Notes: generated by a model not told the origin, from the letters alone. DNA of 64,000 nt from Erwinia sp. OLFS4 (GCF_002752165.1 NZ_MOMB01000046.1:141971-205970), one strand, 5' to 3'. Counted from the stretch's first letter, positions 1-10,065 are shown. Numbers and translations are program-made.

Positions 1-41
1 GAAAATATGAAAGGACTGTAACAACTTAACGGGTCAATACG

Positions 42-63
42 GCAAGTCACGCTACTGACTTGC
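42..63 (+). other. Intercistronic stem-loop upstream of nagA
   Basis: Perfect inverted repeat GCAAGTCA / TGACTTGC (8 bp) around a 6-base loop, just before the nagA ribosome binding site. There is no T tract, so it is not an intrinsic terminator. In E. coli nagB lies immediately upstream; its 3' end would be to the left of this window. The hairpin could stabilise a processed mRNA end or tune nagA translation (inference). Confidence 0.5.
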
Positions 64-83
64 ACCCAACAGGGAGATGACTG

Positions 84-1244
84 ATGTACGCACTGATTAA
101 CGGCCGTATTTATACCGGTCACGAAGTTCTCGACAACCATGCCATCGTAATTGCCGATGGTCGGATTGAACGCCTATGCCCGGTTGAAGCACTGCCGAAA
201 AATATCGCCACAACAGATGTGCACGGTGCGCACATTGCTCCCGGTTTTATTGACCTGCAGCTCAATGGTTGCGGTGGCGTACAGTTTAATGATGATATTG
301 ACGCACTCAGCGTTGCCACCCTGAAAACCATGCAGCAGGCTAACCAGCGTTCCGGCTGTACCAGCTTTCTGCCTACACTGATCACCAGCAGCGACGCGCT
401 AATGAAACGTGCTGTAGAAGCCCAGCGGGCATTTCTGGCGCAAAATAAGTTTCAGGCGCTGGGGCTCCACCTGGAAGGCCCGTGGCTTAATCCGCTAAAA
501 AAAGGTACGCATAATCCGCAGCTGATCCGCCAGCCCAGCGCGGAACTGGTTGATTTTCTTTGTCAGAATGCCGATGTCATCAGCAAAATCACCCTTGCCC
601 CGGAGCAAGTGACACCGGATGTAACCCATCGTCTTCGCGAAGCGGGCATTATTATCTCTGCCGGTCACTCACATGCCTCTTACGATGAGGCCCGCCGCGG
701 CTTTGATGCTGGCATCTCTTTTGCCACCCACCTGTATAATGCCATGCCCACCATTACCGGCCGCGAGCCGGGCCTGATCGGTGCCTTGTTTGATACACCC
801 GATGTTTACTGCGGCATTATCGCCGACGGCCTGCATGTTCATTACGCCAACATCCGCAATGCCAAACGCATTAAGGGTGACCGGCTGGTTCTGGTGACCG
901 ATGCCACGGCTCCGGCGGGAATGCGGGCCGATGCTGCAATTGACCAGTTCATTTTTGCTGGCAAAACAATATACTATCGTGACGGGCTATGCGTTGATGA
1001 AAATGGTACCCTCAGTGGTTCTTCACTGACGATGATCGAAGCGATACGAAATGTCGTCGAACATGCGGGTATTGCGCTGGATGAAGCAATCAGAATGGCA
1101 ACGTTATACCCGGCAAAAGCAATCGGTGTGGATCGCCTGCTGGGCAGTATCGCAACAGGAAAGGTTGCCAACCTCACGGTATTCACAGGTGATTATCAGA
1201 TTATCCAGACCTACGTTAATGGCGACGAGGTTTTAAGCGAGTAA
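84..1244 (+). CDS. nagA: N-acetylglucosamine-6-phosphate deacetylase
   Basis: Cytoplasmic amidohydrolase that deacetylates GlcNAc-6-phosphate to glucosamine-6-phosphate plus acetate, the first committed step of GlcNAc use and of amino-sugar recycling from peptidoglycan. The 386-residue product is close to the usual ~382. Visible family motifs are HLEGPWLNP near residue 130 (metal-binding Glu), [11 protein letters not shown] near 195 and TDATAPAG near 275 (catalytic Asp). A good AGGGAG ribosome binding site precedes the ATG. nagC follows after 7 bases and nagD after that, the standard nag operon order. Expression is expected to be controlled by NagC. Confidence 0.97.
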   Translation: MYALINGRIYTGHEVLDNHAIVIADGRIERLCPVEALPKNIATTDVHGAHIAPGFIDLQLNGCGGVQFNDDIDALSVATLKTMQQANQRSGCTSFLPTLITSSDALMKRAVEAQRAFLAQNKFQALGLHLEGPWLNPLKKGTHNPQLIRQPSAELVDFLCQNADVISKITLAPEQVTPDVTHRLREAGIIISAGHSHASYDEARRGFDAGISFATHLYNAMPTITGREPGLIGALFDTPDVYCGIIADGLHVHYANIRNAKRIKGDRLVLVTDATAPAGMRADAAIDQFIFAGKTIYYRDGLCVDENGTLSGSSLTMIEAIRNVVEHAGIALDEAIRMATLYPAKAIGVDRLLGSIATGKVANLTVFTGDYQIIQTYVNGDEVLSE

Positions 1245-1251
1245 ATACGCA

Positions 1252-2481
1252 ATGACCAACGGCGGGCAGGCTCAGATAGGAAATGTCGATCTCGTTAAAC
1301 AACTTAACAGTGCGGCCGTATACCGGATTATCGACCAGCAGGGACCGATTTCCCGCATTCAGATCGCCGAACAAAGCCAGCTGGCCCCCGCCAGCGTCAC
1401 CAAAATCACCCGCCAGCTGATTGAGCGCGGCCTGATCCGGGAAGTGGATCAACAAGCCTCTACCGGCGGACGCCGTGCCATCTCAATTATTACTGAAACC
1501 CGTCCGTTTCATACCATTGCCGTCCGTCTTGGCCGGGAAGATGCCACTCTGTCACTGTTTGAGCTGAGCGGAAAACTGATCGCCGAACAGCATTATAATT
1601 TGCCTGAGCGCACGCAGGAGACGCTGGAACACGCCTTATTTAATACCCTTGACGATTTTATGCATCAGCAACAGCGTAAGCTGCGTGAACTGATTGCCAT
1701 TGCCGTCATTCTGCCAGGGCTGGTGGATCCGGCGAACGGCGTGATCCGCTATATGCCGCACATTCAGGTCAACCAATGGCCGCTGGTGGCAAATCTGGAA
1801 AAACGTTTTAACGTGACCAGTTTCGTCGGTCATGACATCCGCAGCCTGGCGCTGGCCGAGCACTACTTTGGTGCATCCCGCGACTGTGCAGACTCCATTC
1901 TGGTGCGTGTACACCGCGGAACCGGCGCCGGTATCATCACTAACGGACAAATATTTCTTGGCAGTAACGGCAACGTAGGTGAAATTGGCCATATACAGGT
2001 TGATCCCTTAGGAGAACGCTGTCATTGCGGTAACTTCGGCTGCCTTGAAACCATTGCCGCCAACAGCGCAATTGAACAGCGGGTCCGCACCCTGATTCAA
2101 CGCGGGCATTCCACATCGCTGAGTCTGGACAATTGCGATATCTCCGCCATCTGTAAAGCCGCTAATCGGGGTGACATGCTGGCAATGGAGGTGATTGAAC
2201 ACGTTGGCCGCCATCTGGGCAAAGCCATTGCGATTGCCATTAACCTGTTTAATCCCCAGAAGGTCATCATTGCCGGTGAAATCACCGACGCTAACCGGGT
2301 GCTGTTACCGGCCATTGAAGGTTGTATTAACACTCAGGTGTTAAAAGCATTCCGTAAAAATCTGCCGGTGGTGCGTTCAGAAATCAATCACAATTCTGCC
2401 ATCGGCGCGTTCGCCCTGGCAAAACGTGCAATGCTGAATGGCATTCTGTTACAGCGCTTGCTGGAAGAGGCAAATGCATAA
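1252..2481 (+). CDS. nagC: NagC, ROK-family transcriptional repressor of amino-sugar genes
   Basis: DNA-binding repressor of nag and related genes, released by GlcNAc-6-phosphate. The 409-residue product has an N-terminal winged helix (about residues 15–75, with SRIQIAEQSQLAPASVTK as the recognition region) followed by a ROK sugar-binding domain. That domain carries the glycine-rich VHRGTGAGII segment and the zinc-binding signature CHCGNFGCLE near residue 260. It lies directly downstream of nagA with almost no gap, so the two are co-transcribed and NagC autoregulates through the operon promoter (known for the family). Resemblance to E. coli NagC is very high; Mlc is excluded by the operon context. 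Confidence 0.97.
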   Translation: MTNGGQAQIGNVDLVKQLNSAAVYRIIDQQGPISRIQIAEQSQLAPASVTKITRQLIERGLIREVDQQASTGGRRAISIITETRPFHTIAVRLGREDATLSLFELSGKLIAEQHYNLPERTQETLEHALFNTLDDFMHQQQRKLRELIAIAVILPGLVDPANGVIRYMPHIQVNQWPLVANLEKRFNVTSFVGHDIRSLALAEHYFGASRDCADSILVRVHRGTGAGIITNGQIFLGSNGNVGEIGHIQVDPLGERCHCGNFGCLETIAANSAIEQRVRTLIQRGHSTSLSLDNCDISAICKAANRGDMLAMEVIEHVGRHLGKAIAIAINLFNPQKVIIAGEITDANRVLLPAIEGCINTQVLKAFRKNLPVVRSEINHNSAIGAFALAKRAMLNGILLQRLLEEANA

Positions 2482-2483
2482 AT

Positions 2484-3236
2484 ATGACGATTAAAAACGT
2501 AATTTGTGACATTGACGGCGTGCTGATGCATGACAATAGTGCCGTTCCCGGTGCGGCAGAGTTTCTGCACGCAGTCAGGGCGAAGAACATGCCGCTGGTC
2601 GTGCTGACCAATTACCCGTCACAAACAGCCGGAGACCTGGCCAATCGTTTTGCTTCTGCCGGCATTGAACTGCCAGAGAGCGCCTTTTTCACTTCGGCCA
2701 TGGCTACGGCCGACTTTTTGCGTCGTCAGGAAGGAAAAAAAGCCTATGTGGTAGGCGAAGGCGCGCTGATCCATGAACTGTATAAAGCCGGCTTTACTAT
2801 TACCGACATTAATCCCGACTTTGTCATCGTCGGTGAAACACGCTCATATAACTGGGATATGATGCATAAAGCGGCCTTTTTTGTTGCCAACGGCGCACGT
2901 TTTATTGCCACTAATCCTGATACCCACGCCCGCGGTTTTGTCCCCGGTTGTGGTGCACTTTGCGCCGGTATCGAGAAAATATCCGGCAAACAACCTTTTT
3001 ACGTCGGCAAACCCAGCCCGTGGATTATTCGCGCCGCGTTAAATAAAATGCAGGCCCACTCCGAAGAGACAGTGATTATTGGTGATAACCTGCGTACCGA
3101 CATTCTGGCAGGTTTTCAGGCCGGATTGCATACCGTGCTGGTGTTGTCCGGTGTCTCCACCCTGAATGATATCGATGCCATGCCTTTTCGCCCGGACTGG
3201 ATTTATCCTTCGGTGGCCGATATCGATATTTTCTGA
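2484..3236 (+). CDS. nagD: HAD-family nucleotide phosphatase NagD (UMP phosphatase)
   Basis: Cytoplasmic HAD-IIA phosphatase; the E. coli enzyme prefers UMP and other nucleoside monophosphates. The 250-residue length matches the family exactly. The catalytic nucleophile motif DIDGVLM (Asp-x-Asp) is at residues 9–15, the cap domain occupies the middle, and the last acid motif GDNLRTDILAG is near residue 200. The gene begins two bases after nagC and is the last of the nag operon, although its reaction is not part of GlcNAc breakdown. Confidence 0.95.
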   Translation: MTIKNVICDIDGVLMHDNSAVPGAAEFLHAVRAKNMPLVVLTNYPSQTAGDLANRFASAGIELPESAFFTSAMATADFLRRQEGKKAYVVGEGALIHELYKAGFTITDINPDFVIVGETRSYNWDMMHKAAFFVANGARFIATNPDTHARGFVPGCGALCAGIEKISGKQPFYVGKPSPWIIRAALNKMQAHSEETVIIGDNLRTDILAGFQAGLHTVLVLSGVSTLNDIDAMPFRPDWIYPSVADIDIF

Positions 3237-3475
3237 CTCTGCCCAGCGTTGCAACGGCGATATTTTGTTCGATTTTACCCCAACATTATAGAATCTCTAA
3301 TTTTCACCCTTAATTATTGCAGAATCATCAAACATTAAGGCCAGTCAACTGACTATTTCACAGCAGAATGTGAAATCGCTTGCATACCCTTCCCCATTAT
3401 CGCATTTTCTTATCTATGTACTGGCCACCAACCGGGTGGCAAAAGCGATTCAGCGATATCCTCAGGAGTGAAGTT

Positions 3476-5146
3476 ATGTGTTCAATTTTTGGCGTACTGG
3501 ATCTGAAAACCGATCCTGTTGAATTACGTAAGAAGGCGTTAGAGCTATCGCGTCTGATGCGCCATCGCGGTCCGGACTGGTCGGGTGTTTATGCCGACGA
3601 TAACGCTATTCTTGCCCATGAACGTCTGTCTATCGTCGACGTCAACAACGGTGCTCAACCGCTGTATAACGCTGACCACACTCACGTGCTGGCGGTTAAC
3701 GGTGAAATTTATAATCATCAGGCACTGCGGGCGGCGCTGAGCGATCGCTATGCCTTCCAGACCGGTTCTGACTGCGAAGTGATCCTTGCTCTGTATCAGG
3801 AAAAAGGCTGTGATTTCCTCGACGAACTTCAGGGCATGTTTGCTTTTATCCTGTGGGACAGCGTCAAACAGCAATATCTGATTGGCCGCGATCACATTGG
3901 CATCATCCCTCTTTATATGGGCAACGATGAACACGGTAACTTTTTCGTTGCCTCTGAAATGAAAGCGCTGGTGCCGGTCTGTCGCACCATCAGCGAGTTT
4001 CCTCCAGGAAGTTATCTCGCCAGCAGCGACGGTGAAATCCGCCGTTACTGGCAACGTGACTGGATGGACTATGCCAGCGTTGAACATAATGTCACCGATA
4101 AAACGGCGCTGAAAAATGCGCTGGAAGAGTCGGTGAAAAGTCACCTGATGTCGGACGTGCCTTATGGGGTATTGCTCTCCGGCGGCCTGGACTCCTCAAT
4201 AATCTCGGCTATCACTAAAAAATATGCTGCCAGACGAATTGAAGACCAGGACAAAAGCGATGCCTGGTGGCCACAACTGCACTCTTTCGCCGTCGGTCTG
4301 GAAGGGTCACCGGACCTGAAAGCCGCGCAGACCGTGGCCAGCCATCTTGGTACGGTGCATCACGAAATCCACTTCACCGTTCAGGAAGGCCTTGATGCAG
4401 TTCGCGATGTGATTTATCACATTGAAACCTATGACGTGACCACCATCCGCGCCTCAACGCCGATGTATCTGATGTCGCGCAAGATCAAAGCAATGGGCAT
4501 CAAAATGGTCCTGTCCGGTGAAGGTGCAGACGAAGTATTCGGCGGTTACCTGTACTTCCACAAAGCGCCAAATGCCAAAGAATTTCACGAGGAAAACGTG
4601 CGTAAGCTACTGGCGCTGCATATGTTTGACTGTGCCCGCGCCAATAAAGCGATGTCGGCCTGGGGGGTGGAAGCACGGGTACCATTCCTCGATAAAAAAT
4701 TCCTTGATGTCGCCATGAGCATTAATCCGGCAGATAAAATGTGCGGCAGCAACGGCAAAATGGAAAAACACATTCTGCGTGAATGTTTTGCTTCTTATCT
4801 GCCGGAAAGCGTTGCCTGGCGCCAGAAAGAGCAATTCTCCGATGGCGTGGGTTACAGCTGGATAGACTCATTAAAAGAGATGGCCGCCCGGCAGATCAGC
4901 GACCAACAGCTGGCAACCGCGTACTACCGCTTCCCTTACAATACGCCAACCTCTAAGGAAGCTTACCTCTATCGTGAGATTTTTTCTGAGCTGTTCCCCG
5001 TAGCCAGCGCGGCAGAATGCGTACCGGGAGGACCTTCAGTCGCCTGCTCTTCAGCAAAAGCGATTGAGTGGGATGAAGCCTTCAAAAATATGAACGACCC
5101 CTCAGGCCGCGCGGTCGGCGTTCATCAGTCAGCCTATCAGGCGTAA
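3476..5146 (+). CDS. asnB: Asparagine synthase B (glutamine-hydrolysing)
   Basis: Makes asparagine from aspartate, ATP and glutamine (or ammonia). The reading frame is open from 3380, but the start at 3476 is chosen because the mature enzyme needs Cys2 as the N-terminal nucleophile (MCSIFG) and because it gives 556 residues, against about 554 in the family. AGGAG lies 5' of this ATG. The N-terminal class-II glutaminase (RHRGPDWSG, NGEIYNH) covers about residues 1–190. The C-terminal synthetase domain has the ATP-binding LLSGGLDSS loop near 230. The unit is monocistronic, with its own terminator directly after the stop codon. Confidence 0.97.
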   Translation: MCSIFGVLDLKTDPVELRKKALELSRLMRHRGPDWSGVYADDNAILAHERLSIVDVNNGAQPLYNADHTHVLAVNGEIYNHQALRAALSDRYAFQTGSDCEVILALYQEKGCDFLDELQGMFAFILWDSVKQQYLIGRDHIGIIPLYMGNDEHGNFFVASEMKALVPVCRTISEFPPGSYLASSDGEIRRYWQRDWMDYASVEHNVTDKTALKNALEESVKSHLMSDVPYGVLLSGGLDSSIISAITKKYAARRIEDQDKSDAWWPQLHSFAVGLEGSPDLKAAQTVASHLGTVHHEIHFTVQEGLDAVRDVIYHIETYDVTTIRASTPMYLMSRKIKAMGIKMVLSGEGADEVFGGYLYFHKAPNAKEFHEENVRKLLALHMFDCARANKAMSAWGVEARVPFLDKKFLDVAMSINPADKMCGSNGKMEKHILRECFASYLPESVAWRQKEQFSDGVGYSWIDSLKEMAARQISDQQLATAYYRFPYNTPTSKEAYLYREIFSELFPVASAAECVPGGPSVACSSAKAIEWDEAFKNMNDPSGRAVGVHQSAYQA

Positions 5147-5159
5147 CAACCCCGTCTGG

Positions 5160-5191
5160 CGGACCCCTTTTGCGGGGTCCGTTATTTTTTT
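5160..5191 (+). terminator. Intrinsic terminator of asnB
   Basis: Stem CGGACCCC / GGGGTCCG with a 6-base loop, followed by a T-rich run (TTATTTTTTT). It starts 13 bases after the asnB stop codon and separates asnB from the tRNA operon promoter. Confidence 0.9.
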
Positions 5192-5286
5192 ACGTCACCG
5201 ACAAGGTTAAATCGTTGCTTTTATCGCCAGGCTGTTCATTACCCATGCAAACAGCCGTTAACCGGCTAAAATCGGCAAAAAATGTG

Positions 5287-5315
5287 TTGACGCTAAAAGG
5301 CTCAATACGCATAAT
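5287..5315 (+). promoter_or_regulatory. Sigma-70 promoter of the tRNA cluster
   Basis: A -35 box TTGACG (5287–5292), a 17-base spacer and a -10 box CATAAT (5310–5315), followed by a GC-rich discriminator (GCGCCCC). Such discriminators are typical of stringently controlled stable-RNA promoters. The first tRNA begins 36 bases downstream of the -10 box. No other promoter-like sequence is evident between asnB and the tRNAs. Confidence 0.75.
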
Positions 5316-5350
5316 GCGCCCCGCAACGCCGATCAAGAAAGTATATCGAT

Positions 5351-5427
5351 GGCTACGTAGCTCAGCTGGTTAGAGCACAGCACTCATAATGCTGGGGTCA
5401 CAGGTTCGATTCCCGTCGTAGCCACCA
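5351..5427 (+). tRNA. metT: tRNA-Met (CAU), elongator
   Basis: 77 bases with encoded CCA. Full cloverleaf: acceptor GGCTACG / CGTAGCC, D-loop AGCTCAGCTGGTTAGAGC, anticodon CAT at 5385–5387, T arm CAGGTTCGATTCCCG. It is the first gene of a six-tRNA operon and is repeated at 5675. The elongator type is inferred from its match to E. coli metT/metU and from the fully paired first acceptor base pair. Confidence 0.97.
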
Positions 5428-5431
5428 TTTT

Positions 5432-5516
5432 GCGGGAGTGGCGAAATTGGTAGACGCACCAGATTTAGGTTCTGGCGCCGCAAGGTGTGCGAGTTCAAGT
5501 CTCGCCTCCCGCACCA
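5432..5516 (+). tRNA. leuW: tRNA-Leu (UAG)
   Basis: 85 bases with encoded CCA. Class II tRNA with a long variable arm; acceptor GCGGGAG / CTCCCGC, anticodon TAG at 5466–5468 in loop TTTAGGT. It corresponds in position and sequence to E. coli leuW. Confidence 0.97.
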
Positions 5517-5548
5517 TTTCCGTAACGGTTTGCAGCAATAAAAGAAGA

Positions 5549-5623
5549 TGGGGTATCGCCAAGCGGTAAGGCACCGGTTTTTGATACCGGCATTCCCTGG
5601 TTCGAATCCAGGTACCCCAGCCA
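5549..5623 (+). tRNA. tRNA-Gln (UUG)
   Basis: 75 bases with encoded CCA. Acceptor TGGGGTA / TACCCCA, anticodon TTG at 5581–5583, 5-base variable loop. It matches E. coli glnU/glnW. E. coli has two such genes here; this window has one. Confidence 0.97.
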
Positions 5624-5674
5624 TCTTTTATTCGCAGTTGCGGCAATACGCAATGACAGAGTACAGGCAGTTCT

Positions 5675-5751
5675 GGCTACGTAGCTCAGCTGGTTAGAGC
5701 ACAGCACTCATAATGCTGGGGTCACAGGTTCGATTCCCGTCGTAGCCACCA
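5675..5751 (+). tRNA. metU: tRNA-Met (CAU), second copy
   Basis: Sequence identical to the tRNA-Met at 5351–5427 over all 77 bases. Position corresponds to E. coli metU. Confidence 0.97.
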
Positions 5752-5757
5752 TATTCT

Positions 5758-5831
5758 TGGGGTATCGCCAAGCGGTAAGGCAGCGGATTCTGATTCCGCC
5801 ATCCGGGGTTCGAATCCCTGTACCCCAGCCA
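5758..5831 (+). tRNA. tRNA-Gln (CUG)
   Basis: 74 bases with encoded CCA; anticodon CTG at 5790–5792. The anticodon stem is GCGGA / TCCGC. The variable loop appears to have four bases (CATC) rather than the five of the TTG isoacceptor, which accounts for the one-base-shorter gene. Position corresponds to E. coli glnV. Confidence 0.96.
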
Positions 5832-5855
5832 TATTTAAGACAGATAAAACATTAT

Positions 5856-5929
5856 TGGGGTATCGCCAAGCGGTAAGGCAGCGGATTCTGATTCCGCCAT
5901 CCGGGGTTCGAATCCCTGTACCCCAGCCA
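5856..5929 (+). tRNA. tRNA-Gln (CUG), second copy
   Basis: Identical to the preceding tRNA-Gln(CUG) over 74 bases. It is the last gene of the cluster, followed within 8 bases by a strong terminator. Position corresponds to E. coli glnX. Confidence 0.96.
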
Positions 5930-5936
5930 ACGTTCC

Positions 5937-5972
5937 ACAATAAAGCCTGCTAAGAGCAGGCTTTATTGTTTG
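5937..5972. terminator. Terminator between the tRNA cluster and ubiF
   Basis: 14-base-pair perfect stem ACAATAAAGCCTGC / GCAGGCTTTATTGT with a 5-base loop. The outer part of the stem is A/T-rich on both strands, so it can stop transcription of the tRNA operon and also of the convergent ubiF (stop codon near 6015). Confidence 0.85.
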
Positions 5973-6014
5973 TGAAGCAAAAATTACAGAGCAACACAGC
6001 CTCTGGCACACTGA

Positions 6015-7196
6015 TTACAGCCCCAGCGCATATTTCAGCGCCTGACGCTTCAGCATCCCGCTGTGACCGGCGGCAAGCAAGCCCAGATTACGGGCAACCC
6101 GTAGCGGAGCAGAACGGTTACTGAATGCCAGATAAAACAGATCCATGCTGGTTTGCATCAACAAATTGTCATAGCGCCGGCGGCGCTCATAACGTTTCAG
6201 TACGCTTTCACTGTCCCAGTGTTCTGCACAATCACGGGCATCGCATAACACCTCAATTAAAGCATTAACGTCACGATAGCCAAGGTTCACACCCTGACCG
6301 GCCAGCGGATTAATGGTATGCGCGGCATCACCTACCAGCGCCAGCCCAGGCAACACGTAACGGCGGGCGTGACGGCGCACCAGCGGAAAAGATCCGGCTG
6401 CCTGTGGCGTCACCTTACCAAGGCGTGCCGGAAATGCCTGCTGAATCTCTTTTGCCAGCTGAGGCATGGTCATTGCCTGCAGCTGACGAAGCCGGGCTGG
6501 CGCGTCATACCACACCAGCGACGCCCAGTTATCCGATAACGGCAGTAACGCCCGCGGTCCCTCGGGCGTAAACTGTTGCCAGGTCGCCATACCTGGAGAT
6601 TGTTCGCACTTCACGTTTATCAGCATGCAGGACTGGGCATATTGCCACCCCTGAATACCGATACCGGCCAGCTGGCGCACGCGGGAATTTGCTCCGTCTG
6701 CGGCAATCACCAGCCGGGCCTGTAGCTGGCTGCCGTCGGCCAGCGTCAGCAGCCAGCCCGGTTCGTGGCGAGACAGCTGCGCCACGCTTGCCGGTGCCAG
6801 GACTTTGACCCTGAGTTGGTCCAGTCGCTGCCATAAAGCACGCTGTAATACATTGTTTTCCACCATATAGCCCAGAACAGGCAGCCCGAGACTGTCCGCA
6901 TCAAACGTCAGCCGTGCAGATTCCCATTCCCAGGTTTCCAGCCGGTTATAGGGATATGCGCGCATGGAGGCCACCAACGGCCAGACAGCAAGCGTTCGCA
7001 GCAAATCAACCGATGCCACACCAATTGCTGAAATGCGTAGATCCGGCGGCTGACCGGCATCAAACTCAGGCGGCATCCGACTATCAATCACCGTGACATC
7101 AAATCCCTGTTGCGCCAGGCCACAGGCCAGCGCTGCCCCTACCATCCCCCCACCGGCCACCGCCACTTCCGTGATGACCCGTTGATGTTCTGTCAT
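6015..7196 (-). CDS. ubiF: 2-octaprenyl-3-methyl-6-methoxy-1,4-benzoquinol hydroxylase
   Basis: FAD-dependent monooxygenase of ubiquinone synthesis (C6 hydroxylation; acts in the soluble Ubi complex). The N-terminal dinucleotide fold shows [15 protein letters not shown], and the second FAD motif [19 protein letters not shown] lies near residue 280. The start at 7196 (MTEHQ) is preferred over the upstream ATG at 7214 because AGGAG sits 6 bases before it and the length, 393, fits the ~391 of the family. The gene is divergent from miaB and convergent with the tRNA cluster. Confidence 0.95.
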   Translation of the reverse strand: MTEHQRVITEVAVAGGGMVGAALACGLAQQGFDVTVIDSRMPPEFDAGQPPDLRISAIGVASVDLLRTLAVWPLVASMRAYPYNRLETWEWESARLTFDADSLGLPVLGYMVENNVLQRALWQRLDQLRVKVLAPASVAQLSRHEPGWLLTLADGSQLQARLVIAADGANSRVRQLAGIGIQGWQYAQSCMLINVKCEQSPGMATWQQFTPEGPRALLPLSDNWASLVWYDAPARLRQLQAMTMPQLAKEIQQAFPARLGKVTPQAAGSFPLVRRHARRYVLPGLALVGDAAHTINPLAGQGVNLGYRDVNALIEVLCDARDCAEHWDSESVLKRYERRRRYDNLLMQTSMDLFYLAFSNRSAPLRVARNLGLLAAGHSGMLKRQALKYALGL

Positions 7197-7376
7197 GACT
7201 ACTCCTGTCTGCAAAGCGTGCTGGCTGCTTTAGTGAAAAGCAGGCAGCCTGATGGACTGAAGTTTACCGGATTTTCAACTCAGCGCAGAGAAAAGCACGC
7301 TGGTCTGGTCACAACAGCAGCAAAGCATTACAATACGCGCCCAGCATTCCGTTCTGCATTGAGTAATGGCAAGTCG

Positions 7377-8801
7377 ATGAATAAAAAACTGCATATCAAA
7401 ACCTGGGGCTGTCAGATGAATGAGTATGATTCATCAAAAATGGCCGATCTGCTGGAGAGCACACACGGTTTCACGCTGACTGACGTCGCTGAAGAGGCCG
7501 ATGTCCTGCTGCTGAATACCTGCTCTATTCGTGAGAAGGCCCAGGAAAAAGTTTTCCATCAGCTTGGTCGCTGGCGCACGCTGAAGGAGCAAAATCCCGA
7601 GCTGATTATCGGCGTCGGTGGCTGCGTTGCCTCGCAGGAAGGAGACCATATTCGTCAACGTGCCAGCTACGTCGATATTGTGTTCGGCCCGCAGACCCTG
7701 CATCGCCTGCCAGAAATGATCAATACGGTGCGTGGTTCAAAAAGCCCGGTGGTCGATATCAGTTTCCCGGAAATTGAAAAATTCGATCGCCTGCCGGAGC
7801 CCCGTGCCGAGGGACCCAGCGCGTTTGTTTCCATTATGGAAGGCTGTAACAAATACTGTACTTTCTGCGTGGTGCCTTATACCCGCGGCGAAGAAGTCAG
7901 CCGTCCTTGCGATGATGTGCTGTTTGAAATCGCACAGCTGGCCGCACAGGGGGTACGTGAGGTCAACCTGCTGGGACAAAACGTTAACGCCTACCGTGGC
8001 GCTACCTTTGATGGCAAAATCTGCAGCTTCGCTGAGCTACTGCGGCTGGTTGCGGCCATCGATGGTATTGACCGTATTCGTTTTACCACCAGCCATCCCA
8101 TTGAATTCACTGATGATATCATTGAAGTTTATCGCGACACGCCTGAGCTGGTAAGTTTCCTGCACCTGCCGGTTCAAAGCGGTGCCGATCGTATTCTGAC
8201 CCTGATGAAGCGCGCCCACACCGCGCTGGAATATAAATCAATTATCCGTAAACTGCGCAACGCGCGGCCGGATATTCAGGTCAGTTCAGATTTCATCATC
8301 GGTTTTCCCGGCGAAACCCAGGCCGACTTTGAACAGACTATGAAGCTGATCGCCGATGTTAATTTTGATATGAGCTTCAGCTTTATCTACTCTGCTCGTC
8401 CGGGTACCCCGGCCGCAGATTTACCGGACGATGTGACAGAAGAAGAAAAGAAACAGCGCCTGTATATTTTACAGGAGCGCATCAGCCAGCAAGCCATGAC
8501 CTGGAGCCGCCGTATGCTCGGCAGCATTCAGCGCATTCTGGTTGAAGGCACATCGCGTAAAAACGTCATGGAATTATCAGGACGCACAGAAAATAATCGG
8601 GTGGTCAATTTTGAAGGCTCGCCGGATATGATCGGCAAATTTGTTGATGTTGAAATTGTTGATGTTTATCCCAACTCGTTGCGTGGCATTGTGGTGCGCA
8701 CCGAAGATCAGATGGGCCTGCGCGTATCTGAAACCCCGGCGTCGGTCATTGCCCGCACCCGCAAAGAAAATGAGCTGGGCGTCGGCAGCTATCAGCCGTA
8801 A
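7377..8801 (+). CDS. miaB: tRNA-2-methylthio-N6-dimethylallyladenosine synthase MiaB
   Basis: Radical-SAM methylthiotransferase that adds the 2-methylthio group to i6A37 of tRNAs reading UNN codons. The frame is open from 7110, but the start at 7377 gives 474 residues, exactly the E. coli length, and begins with the conserved [19 protein letters not shown]. The N-terminal UPF0004 domain supplies three Cys (GCQMN, NTCSIR, GGCVAS) for the auxiliary cluster. The radical-SAM motif is CNKYCTFC near residue 157, and a TRAM domain is at the C terminus. Its substrates include tRNAs of the Leu class encoded just upstream. Confidence 0.97.
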   Translation: MNKKLHIKTWGCQMNEYDSSKMADLLESTHGFTLTDVAEEADVLLLNTCSIREKAQEKVFHQLGRWRTLKEQNPELIIGVGGCVASQEGDHIRQRASYVDIVFGPQTLHRLPEMINTVRGSKSPVVDISFPEIEKFDRLPEPRAEGPSAFVSIMEGCNKYCTFCVVPYTRGEEVSRPCDDVLFEIAQLAAQGVREVNLLGQNVNAYRGATFDGKICSFAELLRLVAAIDGIDRIRFTTSHPIEFTDDIIEVYRDTPELVSFLHLPVQSGADRILTLMKRAHTALEYKSIIRKLRNARPDIQVSSDFIIGFPGETQADFEQTMKLIADVNFDMSFSFIYSARPGTPAADLPDDVTEEEKKQRLYILQERISQQAMTWSRRMLGSIQRILVEGTSRKNVMELSGRTENNRVVNFEGSPDMIGKFVDVEIVDVYPNSLRGIVVRTEDQMGLRVSETPASVIARTRKENELGVGSYQP

Positions 8802-8806
8802 AAAAA

Positions 8807-8834
8807 CCGGTGGCGGAAAACACCCCGCCACCGG
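8807..8834 (-). terminator. Strong hairpin after miaB, T tract on the minus strand
   Basis: 10-base-pair perfect stem CCGGTGGCGG / CCGCCACCGG with an 8-base loop, starting 5 bases after the miaB stop codon. A run of A precedes it on the plus strand, so the canonical stem-plus-T layout is on the minus strand, where no gene is seen upstream. It may still slow or stabilise the miaB transcript end. Confidence 0.45.
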
Positions 8835-8994
8835 ATAGGTCTGCCCCCTTGTAAACGTCTTTTTCAGCCCAAATAATTATTTTGTCACTTGCACAGTGCG
8901 CCAGGGACATAAATAATTTGTCATATCTGTCACCTGACAACGCCAGCAAGCGCTGTTAAAACGCAACGGGCCCTGAGCGACCAAAAGGATAAGT

Positions 8995-10065
8995 TTGATA
9001 ACCGAAACACGTGAAATAACCCTGGAACCTGCCGATAATCACCGCCTGCTTAGCCTGTGCGGCCCTTTTGATGACAACATCAAACAGCTTGAACGCCGTC
9101 TGGGCATCGAAATCAATCGTCGGGACAATATATTTAAACTCACCGGCCGGCCGCTGTGTGTGGATGCGGCAATCAGCATACTCCGTTCGCTGTATGTGGA
9201 TACTGCGCCGGTACGCGGCACCATCCCTGATATCGATCCGGAACAAATTCATCTGGCGTTAAAAGAGAGCCGGGTACTGGAACAAACCGCAGAAAGCGTG
9301 CCGGATTACGGCAAGGCGATCAATATCAAGACCCGCCGGGGCGTCATCAAACCGCGTACCCCCAATCAGGCACAATACATTGCCAATATTCTCGATCATG
9401 ATATTAGCTTTGGTGTCGGCCCGGCGGGTACCGGCAAAACATATCTGGCGGTTGCGGCAGCGGTCGATGCCCTGGAACGCCAGGAAATTCGTCGTATCCT
9501 GCTAACGCGTCCGGCGGTGGAAGCCGGCGAAAAACTCGGCTTTTTACCGGGCGATCTCAGTCAGAAGGTCGACCCCTATCTGCGCCCGCTTTATGATGCA
9601 TTGTTTGAGATGCTGGGCTTTGAACGGGTTGAAAAACTGATTGAACGTAACGTCATTGAAGTGGCACCGCTGGCTTATATGCGCGGCCGCACGCTGAATG
9701 ACGCCTTTATTATTCTTGATGAGAGTCAGAATACCACCATCGAACAGATGAAAATGTTTCTGACCCGTATCGGCTTTAATTCCAAAGCGGTGATCACCGG
9801 TGACATCACTCAGATCGATCTGCCTCGCCATGTACGGTCTGGTCTGCGTCATGCAATTGAGGTGCTGGACGACGTTGAGGAAATCAGCTTTAACTTTTTT
9901 CATAGCGAAGATGTGGTGCGCCATCCGGTGGTGGCACGTATCGTCACCGCTTATGAAAAATGGGAAGAAGCCGATCAGAAACGGCGCGAGGCCGTCAGCG
10001 CCGAACGCAAACGGGAAGCGCTGCAAACCAACGGCGATCCACTGCCAGCCCAGGATAACAGATGA
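8995..10065 (+). CDS. ybeZ: PhoH-like ATPase YbeZ
   Basis: Cytoplasmic PhoH-family P-loop ATPase linked genetically to the rRNA-processing factor YbeY. 356 residues. An N-terminal KH-like region precedes the NTPase core with Walker [10 protein letters not shown] near residue 140 and Walker [10 protein letters not shown] near 240. The start codon is TTG (8995), supported by an AAGGAT ribosome binding site and by the conserved N-terminal sequence [12 protein letters not shown]. coli ybeZ resembles it here. It overlaps ybeY by four bases (ATGA), which suggests translational coupling. Confidence 0.95.
   Translation: MITETREITLEPADNHRLLSLCGPFDDNIKQLERRLGIEINRRDNIFKLTGRPLCVDAAISILRSLYVDTAPVRGTIPDIDPEQIHLALKESRVLEQTAESVPDYGKAINIKTRRGVIKPRTPNQAQYIANILDHDISFGVGPAGTGKTYLAVAAAVDALERQEIRRILLTRPAVEAGEKLGFLPGDLSQKVDPYLRPLYDALFEMLGFERVEKLIERNVIEVAPLAYMRGRTLNDAFIILDESQNTTIEQMKMFLTRIGFNSKAVITGDITQIDLPRHVRSGLRHAIEVLDDVEEISFNFFHSEDVVRHPVVARIVTAYEKWEEADQKRREAVSAERKREALQTNGDPLPAQDNR

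Noticed and set aside
5370..5940. Several 70–84-codon minus-strand frames over the tRNA cluster
   Set aside because: They arise from repeated tRNA sequence (GVPGFEPG-like peptides), a well-known annotation artefact.
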